Of a stretch of 64,000 bases of DNA, positions 29,393 to 38,334 are shown piece after piece. Each line of letters begins with the position of its first letter. The first letter of the stretch is position 1. The DNA is from Acholeplasma oculi (GTDB lineage Bacteria > Bacillota_I > Bacilli_A > Acholeplasmatales > Acholeplasmataceae): contig NZ_FUZK01000001.1 in NCBI RefSeq assembly GCF_900166985.1, forward strand, positions 353,278-417,277, in the 5' to 3' direction. The notes beneath the pieces are model-generated. The model saw only the letters and a program-made list of their open reading frames with translations. It was not told where the DNA came from and did no database searches. Position numbers and translations under genes: made by a program.

Positions 29393-29416
29393 AAAATCTA
29401 ACCACCTTTCTTTATT

Positions 29417-29929
29417 TTAATAATGTATTAATGTTTTTACATCATAATTTTTTAATAGTTTTCTGCCTTCTAAATCATCAAGTTCGATTAAGAAACATAA
29501 TCCAACAACTTCTCCGCCCAGTCTTTCAACGAGTTCAATTGTTGCTTGCATTGTACCACCTGTTGCTAATAAATCATCAATTATTACAACTTTATCACCT
29601 TTTTTAATGGCATCTGCATGTAAGGATAGTGAATTTGAACCGTATTCTAAATCATATGATACCGTTACAGATTCACGTGGTAACTTACCAGGTTTTCTTA
29701 CAGGAGCAAAACCAATGCTTAAATTCACTGCAACAGGACATCCAAAAATGAAACCTCTTGCCTCGGGTCCAACAATTACAGTTGCACCTTTTTCTTTTGC
29801 AAAAATTGTGAATGCATCAGCTGCAAATTTATAAGCATCTCCGTTTAACATTAGAGGTGTAATATCTCTAAATAAAATACCTTCTTTTGGAAAATCTTTT
29901 ACAGCAGCAATATATTGTTTTAAGTCCAT
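29417..29929 (-). CDS. apt: Adenine phosphoribosyltransferase
   Basis: Salvages adenine to AMP with PRPP. From ATG 29929 (GAAGGAG upstream) it is 170 residues, the usual Apt length; an upstream ATG at 29959 would add ten unsupported residues. The PRPP-binding motif is [14 protein letters not shown] (near 125), with [10 protein letters not shown] and the substrate-flexible loop ([12 protein letters not shown]). Confidence 0.96.
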   Translation of the reverse strand: MDLKQYIAAVKDFPKEGILFRDITPLMLNGDAYKFAADAFTIFAKEKGATVIVGPEARGFIFGCPVAVNLSIGFAPVRKPGKLPRESVTVSYDLEYGSNSLSLHADAIKKGDKVVIIDDLLATGGTMQATIELVERLGGEVVGLCFLIELDDLEGRKLLKNYDVKTLIHY

Positions 29930-29976
29930 GGTTTTCTCCTTCATAGTTAAAATAGGCATGTTTGCCTCTCATAAAT

Positions 29977-30005
29977 ATTATATGTTATTTCACTATATTT
30001 TACAA
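29977..30005 (-). promoter_or_regulatory. SigA-type promoter for apt-rel-dtd
   Basis: TTGTAA (complement of 30000-30005), a 17-base spacer and TATAAT (complement of 29977-29982). Confidence 0.75.
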
Positions 30006-30071
30006 TGAAAACCCATTCAATCAATCCTAAAACTATGACCCAGTTTTAAACAAATTAACCGTTTATCATGA

Positions 30072-30077
30072 TATAAT
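30072..30077 (+). promoter_or_regulatory. -10 box upstream of rarA
   Basis: TATAAT at 30072-30077 lies 18 bases before ATG 30096, with AGGAGG between them; the -35 is weak. Confidence 0.5.
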
Positions 30078-30095
30078 AATGATAGGAGGAATGAC

Positions 30096-31322
30096 ATGGA
30101 ACCTTTAGCTAGTAAAATGAGACCCATTCAATTAAGTGACGTTTTAGGACAAGATCATTTAATCTCAAATGATGGTGTTTTGACAATGATGTTAGAAAAA
30201 AAGAAATGGTTATCTTTTATTTTATATGGTCCTCCTGGTACAGGAAAGACAACCATTGCTAAACTTTTTTCAGAAGCATCTCAACTGGATACATTCTTTT
30301 TTAATGCCTCAACCGATAATAAAGCTCGATTAAAAGATATCTTAGATATGACTGCTTATCACGATATATTAATCATTGTTGATGAAATCCACCGTATGAA
30401 AACAGATATACAAGATTATCTACTTCCATTTTTGGAAAGTGGTAAGGCTATTATGATTGGATTAACAACATTAAATCCTTATCAGTCTATCAATTTAGCT
30501 ATTCGAAGTAGATGTCATTTATATGAGGTCAAGTCCTTGAGTGATGAAGACATCAAAAAAGCAATTTATAAAGGTATTTCTTATTTAGATGTTCCTGTGA
30601 AATTAACAGATGATGCGGTGGAGACCATTATTCGTGCTTCAAATCATGAAATACGTTCGGCATTAAATTTACTGGAAAGTGCATCTTTAGTTGTTCATGA
30701 AGGTAAAACAATCACATCAAATATTATAAGAAAACTTGCTGGAAAACCTCAATTATCATTAGATGATCATGAAGATCATTACTATGAAATGTTATCCGCA
30801 CTTCAAAAATCTATTCGTGGTAGTGATGTGGATGCATCACTTCATTATCTTGCAAGGTTAATCACACTCGGTGATTTAGAAGTTATTTTACGTCGCTTAA
30901 TCGTTATTGCATATGAAGATATAGGGTTGGCAAATCCAACCATGGGACAAAAAGCGGTCGCTGTTTATCAAGCATCCAAAATGTTAGGTTTACCTGAAGC
31001 TAGAATTCCTTTATCAACATTAGTTGTAGATATGGCTTTATCACCAAAATCTAATACTGCTCATGTTGCATTAGATGAAGCAATTGCTGATTTCCAAAAT
31101 GGTATTACCGGGGATATACCAAAACACGTGGATAATAAATACTTAAAAGTTCACCCTGAAGTTTATCATTATCCTCATAATGACCCAGGTTCTATCAATA
31201 GTGAGCAATATTTGCCTGAAAAAATATTAAAGAAAAAATACTATAAACCAAAACAAGAAAGCGCATATGAAAAAGCACTTTCTGAAAGAAAGAAAATTAT
31301 TGATAAATTGAAAGGATATTAA
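30096..31322 (+). CDS. rarA: Replication-associated recombination protein A (MgsA/RarA AAA+ ATPase)
   Basis: A clamp-loader-like AAA+ protein acting at stalled replication forks. The 408 residues show Walker A (YGPPGTGKTTIAKL, near 47), Walker B (ILIIVDEIHRM), sensor and arginine-finger regions (NLAIRSRCHLYE) and the C-terminal MgsA domain (YEDIGLANPTM and LDEAIADFQNG). RBS AGGAGG precedes ATG 30096. It is followed after four bases by a DJ-1/PfpI gene. Confidence 0.94.
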   Translation: MEPLASKMRPIQLSDVLGQDHLISNDGVLTMMLEKKKWLSFILYGPPGTGKTTIAKLFSEASQLDTFFFNASTDNKARLKDILDMTAYHDILIIVDEIHRMKTDIQDYLLPFLESGKAIMIGLTTLNPYQSINLAIRSRCHLYEVKSLSDEDIKKAIYKGISYLDVPVKLTDDAVETIIRASNHEIRSALNLLESASLVVHEGKTITSNIIRKLAGKPQLSLDDHEDHYYEMLSALQKSIRGSDVDASLHYLARLITLGDLEVILRRLIVIAYEDIGLANPTMGQKAVAVYQASKMLGLPEARIPLSTLVVDMALSPKSNTAHVALDEAIADFQNGITGDIPKHVDNKYLKVHPEVYHYPHNDPGSINSEQYLPEKILKKKYYKPKQESAYEKALSERKKIIDKLKGY

Positions 31323-31326
31323 GAAT

Positions 31327-31848
31327 ATGGAACTTAAATCAAAAAATATATTAACGATTGTTTCAGATGACTATGATGATTTAGAATTTCATTACCCACT
31401 GATAAGACTTACCGAAGCAGGTGCAAAAGTGACGATTGCTGCAGAAGTTGCAGGTAAAGTTTATCATGGGAAGTACGGTTTAAAAACGACCTCAGACATT
31501 TCTTTTGAGTCTGTCAATCCTAAAAATTATGATGGAATCATTATTCCAGGAGGTTGGGCTCCGGATTACTTAAGAAGGTTACCAAGTGTTTTAAGTATTG
31601 TTCGTTCTATGCACCAAGATAAAAAAATCATTGGTGCAATATGTCATGCAGGTTGGGTGTTATCTTCTGCTGGTATATTAAAAGATGTTCAAATGACTTC
31701 AACTCCTGGTATAAAAGATGATATGATGTATGCAGGAGCAAAATGGATAGATGCACCTGTCATTCAAGATGGACACATCGTTACAGCAAGACGTCCAATA
31801 GATTTACCATACTATCTTCCAAAATTAATTGAGTTATTAAAAAAATAG
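31327..31848 (+). CDS. DJ-1/PfpI family protein
   Basis: A 173-residue class I glutamine-amidotransferase-like fold with the nucleophile elbow GAICHAGWVL (Cys near 106) and the acidic partner near the N-terminus in YDDLEFHYP. Members are described as proteases, deglycases or chaperones; the true activity here is undetermined. It shares a transcript with rarA and ends at the terminator at 31861-31894. Confidence 0.85.
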   Translation: MELKSKNILTIVSDDYDDLEFHYPLIRLTEAGAKVTIAAEVAGKVYHGKYGLKTTSDISFESVNPKNYDGIIIPGGWAPDYLRRLPSVLSIVRSMHQDKKIIGAICHAGWVLSSAGILKDVQMTSTPGIKDDMMYAGAKWIDAPVIQDGHIVTARRPIDLPYYLPKLIELLKK

Positions 31849-31860
31849 CCCATATAAATA

Positions 31861-31894
31861 AAATAGTTCACTTCATTGAAGTGAACTATTTTTT
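31861..31894. terminator. Bidirectional terminator
   Basis: AATAGTTCACTTC (31862-31874) pairs with GAAGTGAACTATT (31878-31890), with T run after and A run before. Serves the PfpI gene and RNase J from opposite sides. Confidence 0.88.
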
Positions 31895-31904
31895 ATCATC
31901 TGAA

Positions 31905-33584
31905 TTAACTTATTTCAGTAGAGATAATTACAGGAATTGTAATCGGTTTTCTTCTGATTTCTTGATACACATATCTAGAAACTTCATCTCTAATTTCTAA
32001 CTTGAGTTCATTCCAATTGATATATTTACCTTTTAAATGCTTATCTGAAACTTTATCGAATATTTGTTTAATATCTTGAATGACTGTTTGATTTTCATGA
32101 ACATAAACAAACCCCTTAGATACTATTTCAACATCCCCTAAAACTTTCTTCTGTTTAGGATCAATATTAGCAATGATAAGTAATACGCCATCAGCTGCCA
32201 AGAGTTCTCTGTCTCTCATGACAAAATCATTCACATCACCTACAGCAGTACCATCAATTAATATATCTCCAGTTTTTATTTCTTCTTTTGATACATATGC
32301 TTCTTTATCTTTAATAAAATTTACAGAATCTCCATTATCTAACAAGAATACTTCGCTTTCCTTATAACCAAGTTGTAAAGCTAATTGTTTCACACCATAT
32401 TGATGACGAAACTCACCAATGGTTGGAATAATATATTCTGGTCTAAGTAAATTAATCATCATTTTAATTTCTTCAGCTGTTGCATGTGCACTTGATAATA
32501 GTCGCTTATCCATAACCTTAATGTCCGCCTCACTTCGGTATAATACATCAAGGGTTTTTGCTGCCATTTTTTCTGTACCTGGTACAGGAGCTGTCATAAT
32601 TAAAACAGTGTCATTTTCAGTAATATGTATTAATCTATCCTGTTTCTTACACATACGTTGTAACATAAAGAATGGTTCATGTCTATTTCCTGTTACTAAG
32701 CAAACTAAATTGTTTGCATCATTCTTATTTTTTTCATCAATAAATTTTAAATTAACTAAAGATTCATCAGGAATAATTAAGTATCCTTTTTCAATAGCAA
32801 TATCAACAATACGTTGTGCTCTTCTACCAATAATTGCAATCTTTTTATGATGGTTTAATGATATATCAATGATTCTTTGAATCTTTTGCAAATCAGATGA
32901 GAAAAGTGAAACAATAATTCTTCCCTCAGCATTAGCATATACAGAATTAATCTTATGTGTTAATGTATCGTGAATGCCGCCATCTTGAACTAAAGTGGAA
33001 CCTAACGATTCCGTTAATAAAGCAATAACTTTTCTTTGAGCAAGTTCATTAATCTTAGAAAAATCGGTTTGATATTTTGGATCACCATTTTGAACAAATG
33101 TAAAATCAGATGTATAAACAATCACACCATCAATTGTATGGATTGCAACACCTACAGATTCAGGTATAGAGTGTGTTGTTGAAAAGAAAGTAATTTTAAC
33201 GTTACCAAATCTTATAATCGTATTTCGATCTATTGTATTTAATGTAAGTTGTTCTAAATCAAAATTCTTTTCTTTTAGTGTATCTTTAACAATGTCCATT
33301 GTAAAAGATGTCGCATATACAGGTACATTGAGTTCATTTAATATATGTGGTAATGCACCAATATGATCCTCATGGGCATGCGTTAAAAAGATACCTTTGA
33401 TACGGTCTTTAATATTAATTAACATTCTATAATTAGGAATTATTTCATCGACTCCATAGAGTTCTTGAGTGGGATACTTTAAACCAGCATCCAAAATAAA
33501 ATATTGTTTGTCAACATCGATGACATACATATTTTTTCCGTTCTCACCCAATCCACCTAAAGCGAAAAAACGAATTTCACTCAT
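31905..33584 (-). CDS. rnj: Ribonuclease J
   Basis: Metallo-beta-lactamase/beta-CASP ribonuclease with 5'-3' exo- and endonuclease activity, central to mRNA decay in Gram-positive bacteria. The 559-residue length is standard. The metal motif is FLTHAHEDHIGALPHI (near 75), later YTSDFTFVQ, a beta-CASP insert, and SSAHATAEEIKMMI with the C-terminal metal His region. Whether it is J1 or J2 cannot be said with one copy in view. RBS GAAAGGA; minus-strand TATAAT upstream near 33625. Confidence 0.95.
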   Translation of the reverse strand: MSEIRFFALGGLGENGKNMYVIDVDKQYFILDAGLKYPTQELYGVDEIIPNYRMLINIKDRIKGIFLTHAHEDHIGALPHILNELNVPVYATSFTMDIVKDTLKEKNFDLEQLTLNTIDRNTIIRFGNVKITFFSTTHSIPESVGVAIHTIDGVIVYTSDFTFVQNGDPKYQTDFSKINELAQRKVIALLTESLGSTLVQDGGIHDTLTHKINSVYANAEGRIIVSLFSSDLQKIQRIIDISLNHHKKIAIIGRRAQRIVDIAIEKGYLIIPDESLVNLKFIDEKNKNDANNLVCLVTGNRHEPFFMLQRMCKKQDRLIHITENDTVLIMTAPVPGTEKMAAKTLDVLYRSEADIKVMDKRLLSSAHATAEEIKMMINLLRPEYIIPTIGEFRHQYGVKQLALQLGYKESEVFLLDNGDSVNFIKDKEAYVSKEEIKTGDILIDGTAVGDVNDFVMRDRELLAADGVLLIIANIDPKQKKVLGDVEIVSKGFVYVHENQTVIQDIKQIFDKVSDKHLKGKYINWNELKLEIRDEVSRYVYQEIRRKPITIPVIISTEIS

Positions 33585-33730
33585 AAATAATCGGTCCTTT
33601 CAGAAACGTAATACTTTAAGATTATTATAACATACTTTTTTATCTTGGTTAAAAAAAACATTTTTATCATAATGGTTTTGATTTTTTTGATTATAGTTTA
33701 TAATGAACATAAACAAGGAGCGTTTAGCAT

Positions 33731-34297
33731 ATGATTGGTTATCCGAATAAAAAGAAAATAGTACCTAAAGTAAATAATTATGCAAATTTAGGCATGACTT
33801 TAGAATCTGATATTGATGAAACCAATCGATATTACCGCTCTAAAGACATCGCTATTATCCATAAAAAACCCACACCGATTCAAGTTGTTAATGTCTCATA
33901 TCCAGCTAGAAATAAAGCTAAAATTGTAGAAGCATATTACAGAACTCCTTCTACTACCGACTTTAATGGTATCTATAAGGGCAAATATATTGACTTTGAT
34001 GCCAAGGAAACAAACTCTAAAACCAGTTTTCCTTTATCCAATATTCATGAACATCAGATTAATCACTTACAAGATGTAAAAAAACATCAAGGCATTGCAT
34101 TTTTAATTATTAAATGGTCTCAATACGATGAACATTACATTATTTTTATAGATCAAATCATTGAGTTTTGGAACGGTGCTAAAGAAAAAGGTAGGAAATC
34201 TATTCCCTACCAATTCTTTAAAGATCATTGTTTAGTTATACCTTTTAATTATCAACCAAGACTAGATTATTTAAAAATTATTGATTCGTTAATCTAA
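33731..34297 (+). CDS. recU: Holliday junction resolvase RecU
   Basis: Cleaves four-way DNA junctions during recombination. The 188-residue protein has NYANLGMTLESDIDETN, the nuclease metal motif in TTDFNGIYKGKYIDFDAKET and the following KTSFPLSNIHEHQI segment with the conserved Gln/Lys core. The usual N-terminal extension is short. No ponA lies beside it, unlike in walled Firmicutes, consistent with a wall-less host. Its 3' end overlaps thiT tail to tail. Confidence 0.94.
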   Translation: MIGYPNKKKIVPKVNNYANLGMTLESDIDETNRYYRSKDIAIIHKKPTPIQVVNVSYPARNKAKIVEAYYRTPSTTDFNGIYKGKYIDFDAKETNSKTSFPLSNIHEHQINHLQDVKKHQGIAFLIIKWSQYDEHYIIFIDQIIEFWNGAKEKGRKSIPYQFFKDHCLVIPFNYQPRLDYLKIIDSLI

Positions 34298-34925
34298 TTG
34301 GATTTGATTGAAATTGATTTTTTAGAATATTTAACTGTTTTAAAGTTAGTGACCCTATAACACTAATCGATATGATCGAAGTTAATGTATACAATATATT
34401 ATATATTCCTGAATATAGGAATGCATTTTGTCCTACATTATTTAATAGATCTTGAGTCCATTCATTGTAGCTCGCATAAGTTACCCATAACAATGCACCT
34501 ACAATTGTTGATGAAAGCCACCTAATCATCATCACAGTAACTGTTGTTACAATGAAGTTCAGAGGTGTTTCCAAACCTTTTTTGAAAAAACCACTTAATC
34601 CTAGTGCACCAAATGCAATAACGTAGTCTAACATGAAGACAAGCGAGGCTTGTAAAAAATCCTCTGTGAAATATGCGAGTGCATATCCGTCCATGTAGAA
34701 CGTGAGTACACCATAAAGCACTGCACCAATGATGCCATACAATGGACCAATAACTAAACCAATTAAAATAATTGGTAACAATGAAAGATTAAAAAATCTT
34801 CCACCGAGTGGCATGGACACATTTAAACCAGGTATCAAACCTGTCACGAAATCTATGACTAAAGCCATAGCTAATAAAGTCGATACCAAAGCTATTTTTT
34901 TGATATCTAAATGATTTTGATTCAT
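34278..34925 (-). CDS. thiT: Thiamine ECF transporter substrate-binding subunit ThiT
   Basis: The 215-residue membrane protein with about six helices matches the S component of the energy-coupling-factor thiamine importer (LVIDFVTGLIPGLNVSMPLGGRFFNLSLLPI is the region near residue 22; later ALLWVTYASYN). It must pair with EcfA/A'/T, not present in this window. The TPP riboswitch immediately upstream independently supports thiamine as cargo. RBS GAGGAAAAAG precedes ATG 34925. Confidence 0.92.
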   Translation of the reverse strand: MNQNHLDIKKIALVSTLLAMALVIDFVTGLIPGLNVSMPLGGRFFNLSLLPIILIGLVIGPLYGIIGAVLYGVLTFYMDGYALAYFTEDFLQASLVFMLDYVIAFGALGLSGFFKKGLETPLNFIVTTVTVMMIRWLSSTIVGALLWVTYASYNEWTQDLLNNVGQNAFLYSGIYNILYTLTSIISISVIGSLTLKQLNILKNQFQSNPIRLTNQ

Positions 34926-34950
34926 TCTTTTTCCTCCTCAAGAAAATAAA

Positions 34951-34977
34951 AAAATTTCTTTGGGAGCCAAAGAAATA
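34951..34977 (-). terminator. Riboswitch-controlled terminator before thiT
   Basis: TTTCTTTG and CAAAGAAA arms around GCTCC on the minus strand, followed by seven T, lie between the TPP aptamer and the thiT start. This implies control by termination. Confidence 0.8.
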
Positions 34978-34995
34978 AAAAGTTAAAAATATATA

Positions 34996-35086
34996 ACTTT
35001 CCCTCCGCTGGCATAACCCAGATCAGGTTTACGGGTCGATTTTGAATTTAATCCTCTCAGTCAATCTTTGACTCCCCGAAGTTGAT
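34996..35086 (-). ncRNA. TPP riboswitch (thi box)
   Basis: The minus strand contains CTGAGAGGA (near 35055), ACCCGTAAACCTGATCTGG and the signature TATGCCAGCGGAGGGA (near 35000-35016), the conserved pyrophosphate- and pyrimidine-binding arms of the TPP aptamer. Binding of thiamine pyrophosphate should favour the terminator at 34951-34977 and stop thiT expression. Confidence 0.96.
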
Positions 35087-35093
35087 CGTTATT

Positions 35094-35121
35094 ATTATAT
35101 CAAATTAAAACCAGAATACAA
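35094..35121 (-). promoter_or_regulatory. SigA-type promoter of the TPP riboswitch-thiT transcript
   Basis: TTGTAT (complement of 35116-35121), a 16-base spacer and TATAAT (complement of 35094-35099). Confidence 0.75.
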
Positions 35122-35191
35122 GCTATTTACTTTATTGAAATTCATACTTTTAATCATAGAAAATAATTAAAAATAATTTTTAGTAATTTCA

Positions 35192-35220
35192 TTGACAACT
35201 GAAATAATTTGGTTTATAAT
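35192..35220 (+). promoter_or_regulatory. Perfect-consensus SigA promoter
   Basis: TTGACA (35192-35197), exactly 17 bases, TATAAT (35215-35220). It drives the three-gene unit ending with the stomatin-like gene and should be strong and constitutive. Confidence 0.9.
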
Positions 35221-35240
35221 ATAGGTAGTGAGGTGATATT

Positions 35241-35618
35241 ATGGGTATTACATGGTTTAACGGAGAACCAAAAGAAATTGTTGTAACATTGACTGAAACC
35301 AATCTAACAATCAATAAACCTGGTGCGCAGTTCTTTGAAACCGCCAATCAAGTGATGTTGGGGTATGATTTAGATCGTCAAGTATTGTTGATAAGGCCTT
35401 TATCGAAAGATGAGGTTTTAAGAGGGGATATTCCAGAACACACTCGATATAATATCAGTGTCAATTCAAGTTATTGCAGAGTTTCAAACAAAGCCTTTAT
35501 GCTTAGAATATCTAAAGTATTTGATCTCAATTACTTAGATAAAGGTTCAAAGTTTAAAGCGGTTTGGATATCCAATAAAAATATCTTAGAAGTGTCATTG
35601 AAGGAGGTAGTAGTATAA
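35241..35618 (+). CDS. Conserved-looking small cytoplasmic protein, unknown
   Basis: Encodes 125 residues with no signal peptide or membrane segment; the composition suggests a beta-rich soluble fold (ITWFNGEPKEIVVTLTETN at the start). I do not recognise a family. ATG 35241 follows GAGGTG. It overlaps the NfeD gene by one base and shares its strong promoter, which suggests a function linked to the NfeD/stomatin membrane module. Confidence 0.8.
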   Translation: MGITWFNGEPKEIVVTLTETNLTINKPGAQFFETANQVMLGYDLDRQVLLIRPLSKDEVLRGDIPEHTRYNISVNSSYCRVSNKAFMLRISKVFDLNYLDKGSKFKAVWISNKNILEVSLKEVVV

Positions 35619-36061
35619 TGGGTGAGTATATGATTTGGTTTTGGCTAGTAATCTTTATTATTGCACTTGTAGTTGAATTCTTGAGTGTTGAGTTTATTAG
35701 CGTATGGTTTGCACTTGCAACCCTTCCTACAATGATAGTTTCATACTTCTATCCAGATAACCTATGGTTACAAGTCATTGTATTCTTCGTTTCAGGTTTC
35801 GTCTTAATGGCATTAACTCGACCAGTTCTGATTAAGTACTTTAAAAGGAATGTCGTTTCAACAAATGTAGATTCATATATTGGTAAAGTCGCTATAGTTA
35901 TTAAAGAAATATCAGACACGCAAAGAGGACAAGTAGATTTTGAAAATATGAACTGGACTGCTATTTCATCAGAAACCATTCCAGTCGGTTCAAAAGTTAG
36001 AATACTTGCTGTAGAAGGTAATAAATTTATAGTTACACAAATAGAAAATAAGGAGGATTAA
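35618..36061 (+). CDS. NfeD-family membrane protein
   Basis: A 147-residue short-form NfeD protein: two or three N-terminal membrane helices (WFWLVIFIIALVVEFL; WFALATLPTMIVSYF; VIVFFVSGFVLMAL) and a C-terminal OB-fold domain (GKVAIVIKEIS and GSKVRILAVEGNKFIV). Family knowledge: NfeD partners with stomatin-like SPFH proteins in membrane microdomains; the adjacent gene encodes one. GGAGG precedes ATG 35618. Confidence 0.9.
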   Translation: MGEYMIWFWLVIFIIALVVEFLSVEFISVWFALATLPTMIVSYFYPDNLWLQVIVFFVSGFVLMALTRPVLIKYFKRNVVSTNVDSYIGKVAIVIKEISDTQRGQVDFENMNWTAISSETIPVGSKVRILAVEGNKFIVTQIENKED

Positions 36062-36065
36062 AAAT

Positions 36066-36989
36066 ATGCAACCAGATGTATTCTTGATTGTATTGATTAT
36101 TTTCTTTGTAGTCATTGCAGTCATTTTAGTTTCAGGAATTCGTATTGTAAATCAAACGAGAAAGTACGTAGTTGAAAGATTAGGTGCTTATCATGCTACA
36201 TGGGGTGTAGGTTTTCATTGGCTTATACCATTCGTTGACAAGGTGGTTTCAGTCGTTTCTTTAAAGGAACAAGTTAAAGACTTTGATCCACAAGCTGTTA
36301 TTACTAAAGATAATGTAACGATGCAAATCGATACCATCGTCTTCTTCCAGGTTACAGACCCTAAATTATATGCTTATGGTGTTGAAAACCCGATTAATGC
36401 GATTGAATCTATTTCTGCAACAACATTACGTAATATTATTGGGGACTTAGAACTTGATACATCATTAACTTCAAGAGATATCATTAATGAAAAAATGAGA
36501 TTAATTCTTGATGATGCAACTGATAAATGGGGTATTAAAGTTAATCGTGTTGAAGTTAAGAACATTATGCCACCTAAAGATATTCGTGAGTCTATGGAAA
36601 AACAAATGCGTGCTGAACGTGAACGTAGACAAACAATTTTAATTGCTGAAGGTGAAAAACGTGCTAAAATTCTTGAGGCTGAAGGTATTAATGAATCAAT
36701 CATCTTGAAAGCTGAAGCTGAAAAGAGACAAGTTGTCTTACAAGCTGAAGCTGAGGCTGAAGCAATCTTTAAACTTAAGGAAGCCGAGGCTTTAGGTATT
36801 AAATTGATTAAAGAAGCAGGTGCAGATGAAGCTGTTCTTAGAATCAAAGCATTTGAAGCACTTGCTAAACTTGCTGATGGTCAATCCACTAAGATTGTTG
36901 TTCCATCTAACTTAGCTGATCTTGCTGGTATGGTTACTGCATTAACAGAAACAGCAAAAACTACAAAAGAACCTACAAGTAAAAAATAA
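36066..36989 (+). CDS. SPFH/stomatin-like membrane scaffold protein (QmcA/paraslipin type)
   Basis: A 307-residue protein with an N-terminal membrane anchor (about 5-28), an SPFH domain (VERLGAYHATWGVGFHWLIPF; QVTDPKLYAYGV) and a long Ala/Glu/Lys-rich helix (about 195-260, AEGEKRAKILEAEG repeats) typical of stomatin oligomers. Forms ring-like membrane assemblies and is thought to regulate protease or channel partners. Co-transcribed with NfeD. Confidence 0.93.
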   Translation: MQPDVFLIVLIIFFVVIAVILVSGIRIVNQTRKYVVERLGAYHATWGVGFHWLIPFVDKVVSVVSLKEQVKDFDPQAVITKDNVTMQIDTIVFFQVTDPKLYAYGVENPINAIESISATTLRNIIGDLELDTSLTSRDIINEKMRLILDDATDKWGIKVNRVEVKNIMPPKDIRESMEKQMRAERERRQTILIAEGEKRAKILEAEGINESIILKAEAEKRQVVLQAEAEAEAIFKLKEAEALGIKLIKEAGADEAVLRIKAFEALAKLADGQSTKIVVPSNLADLAGMVTALTETAKTTKEPTSKK

Positions 36990-37003
36990 TCGCGTATAAA
37001 TAA

Positions 37004-37032
37004 AAATTCTGTCATAACGACAGAATTTTTTT
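37004..37032. terminator. Bidirectional terminator after the stomatin gene
   Basis: AAATTCTGTC (37004-37013) pairs with GACAGAATTT (37019-37028), followed by a T run; it also abuts the stop of the minus-strand gene at 37032. Confidence 0.85.
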
Positions 37033-38072
37033 TACTCGAATAATATTTTATCTACTGTGTTTGAATTAAGTGCTAGAATTAAGGATTTTAATAACCTTTT
37101 GGTCTCTAAAATATCTTCTAGACTGACTATTTCTTGACTTGAATATCTATTTCTAACAGGAATACCTATAGATATACACGCAGATCCTGTTTTGGAAAGT
37201 GATAAATATCCACCTTCAGATGCTTCTGTTTCTAAATACATTTCCTGTATAGAAATTTTTTCTTTTTGTGCAACTTCTCTTACAAATCTTAATAGTTTTG
37301 GATGTGCAATGAGTCCTTGATCATAGATTGCAACCATTGGTCCAGAACCTAATTTTCTGCCTCTTGAATCTAAACCTGGCAAATCCATTGCATCATATGC
37401 ATAAACTGCGATAGAAATATCGGGTTCAACCATATAAGAAACAGTCTTTGCACCTTTCATAGACATACTTTTTTGTGTTGTAAATGCAACATTTAATTCA
37501 ACATCACTCGTATTTAATTCATTTAGAAGTTCAATCAATAAAGAAATTGCTGATCGATTGGATAATCCTTTTCCAATAACTAAATCATTACCTAAACGGT
37601 TGATTTTATGTTGATAGGTTATCATATCTCCTATCTCGATACCTGCTTTTTGTGCATCGATATCTGATTTAAATCCTGCATCCAACAACATATCTTTTAA
37701 TGGAAACTCAGATTTTCTTTCTTCAGGTTGTAAATATGAATAAGGTTTATAAGTTGATACTGCATGTATCTTTCCATTTTTCGTAGTAATTGTAAACATT
37801 TGATGTAAGAAACTTTGAGAAAAATGAATTCCTACTGGTTGAAACTTAATAAACCCATCTTTAGTAAATCCTGTCACAATTAAGCCTGGTTCATCCATAT
37901 TCGTAGTTAGTAACAACTTAGGTCCAACACCTTCTTTAAATATTATTGAACCTAAACCATCTTTGATGTGTGGTTTATTGATTTTACTTACTAAATAATT
38001 AGAAACTTCTCTCTCGTTTGATGCGATTGCATCCAATTGACTTAATTCAGTTAATAAAGAATATGTTTTCAT
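37032..38072 (-). CDS. M42-family aminopeptidase homologue, probably catalytically inactive
   Basis: A 346-residue protein with the fold pattern of M42 (FrvX/PepA-like) aminopeptidases, including KLLLTTNMDEPG, GKGLSNRSAISLL, KGAKTVSYMVEPD and GIPVRNRYSSQE. By my recollection of the family, active enzymes have THMDEIG, GKALDNR, QEE-G, a metal Asp after the second strand, and RYIHSP. Here the metal or catalytic positions read Asn, Ser, Lys-Ser, Tyr and Tyr instead of His, Asp, Glu-Glu, Asp and His. The frame is intact, so this looks like a maintained pseudoenzyme rather than decay. Confidence 0.8.
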   Translation of the reverse strand: MKTYSLLTELSQLDAIASNEREVSNYLVSKINKPHIKDGLGSIIFKEGVGPKLLLTTNMDEPGLIVTGFTKDGFIKFQPVGIHFSQSFLHQMFTITTKNGKIHAVSTYKPYSYLQPEERKSEFPLKDMLLDAGFKSDIDAQKAGIEIGDMITYQHKINRLGNDLVIGKGLSNRSAISLLIELLNELNTSDVELNVAFTTQKSMSMKGAKTVSYMVEPDISIAVYAYDAMDLPGLDSRGRKLGSGPMVAIYDQGLIAHPKLLRFVREVAQKEKISIQEMYLETEASEGGYLSLSKTGSACISIGIPVRNRYSSQEIVSLEDILETKRLLKSLILALNSNTVDKILFE

Positions 38073-38131
38073 TTTTTCTCTACGCTTTCTTTCATTTTAA
38101 TTGGTTTATTTTTAATGGATTGGTATTAAAC

Positions 38132-38286
38132 TATAATAAAACCTAGGAAGTGGTGAGAATCTCTTATGTTTAAGTGGGAATTTACTTACTATAAATCGGG
38201 ATTCCAAATTAGATTTGGCATTCAACTCCATTATAGGTTCAGTTCCCTAAAAGATATGTTAGGTTCCACGGGTACTTCCTAGGCAC
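38132..38286 (+). ncRNA. Candidate structured small RNA, 6S-like rod
   Basis: TATAAT (38132-38137) is followed at the expected start by a long-range pairing: CCTAGGAAGT (38142-38151) with ACTTCCTAGG (38274-38283), then GTG(A)GAATCT (38153-38162) with AGGTTCCAC (38261-38269). A roughly symmetric 13/13-base open bubble follows, then GGGAA (38176-38180) with TTCCC (38243-38247), CTATAA with TTATAG, and an apical CCAAAT-TAG-ATTTGG hairpin. A closing stem, large central bubble and apical rod is the layout of 6S RNA. It lies in a 262-bp gap without an ORF. No clear U-run terminator is seen, so the 3' end may be processed. Confidence 0.55.
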
Positions 38287-38334
38287 TTTCAATTTACCTC
38301 AAATCGATTGATTTGTCAATCTATAAGACTTAGA

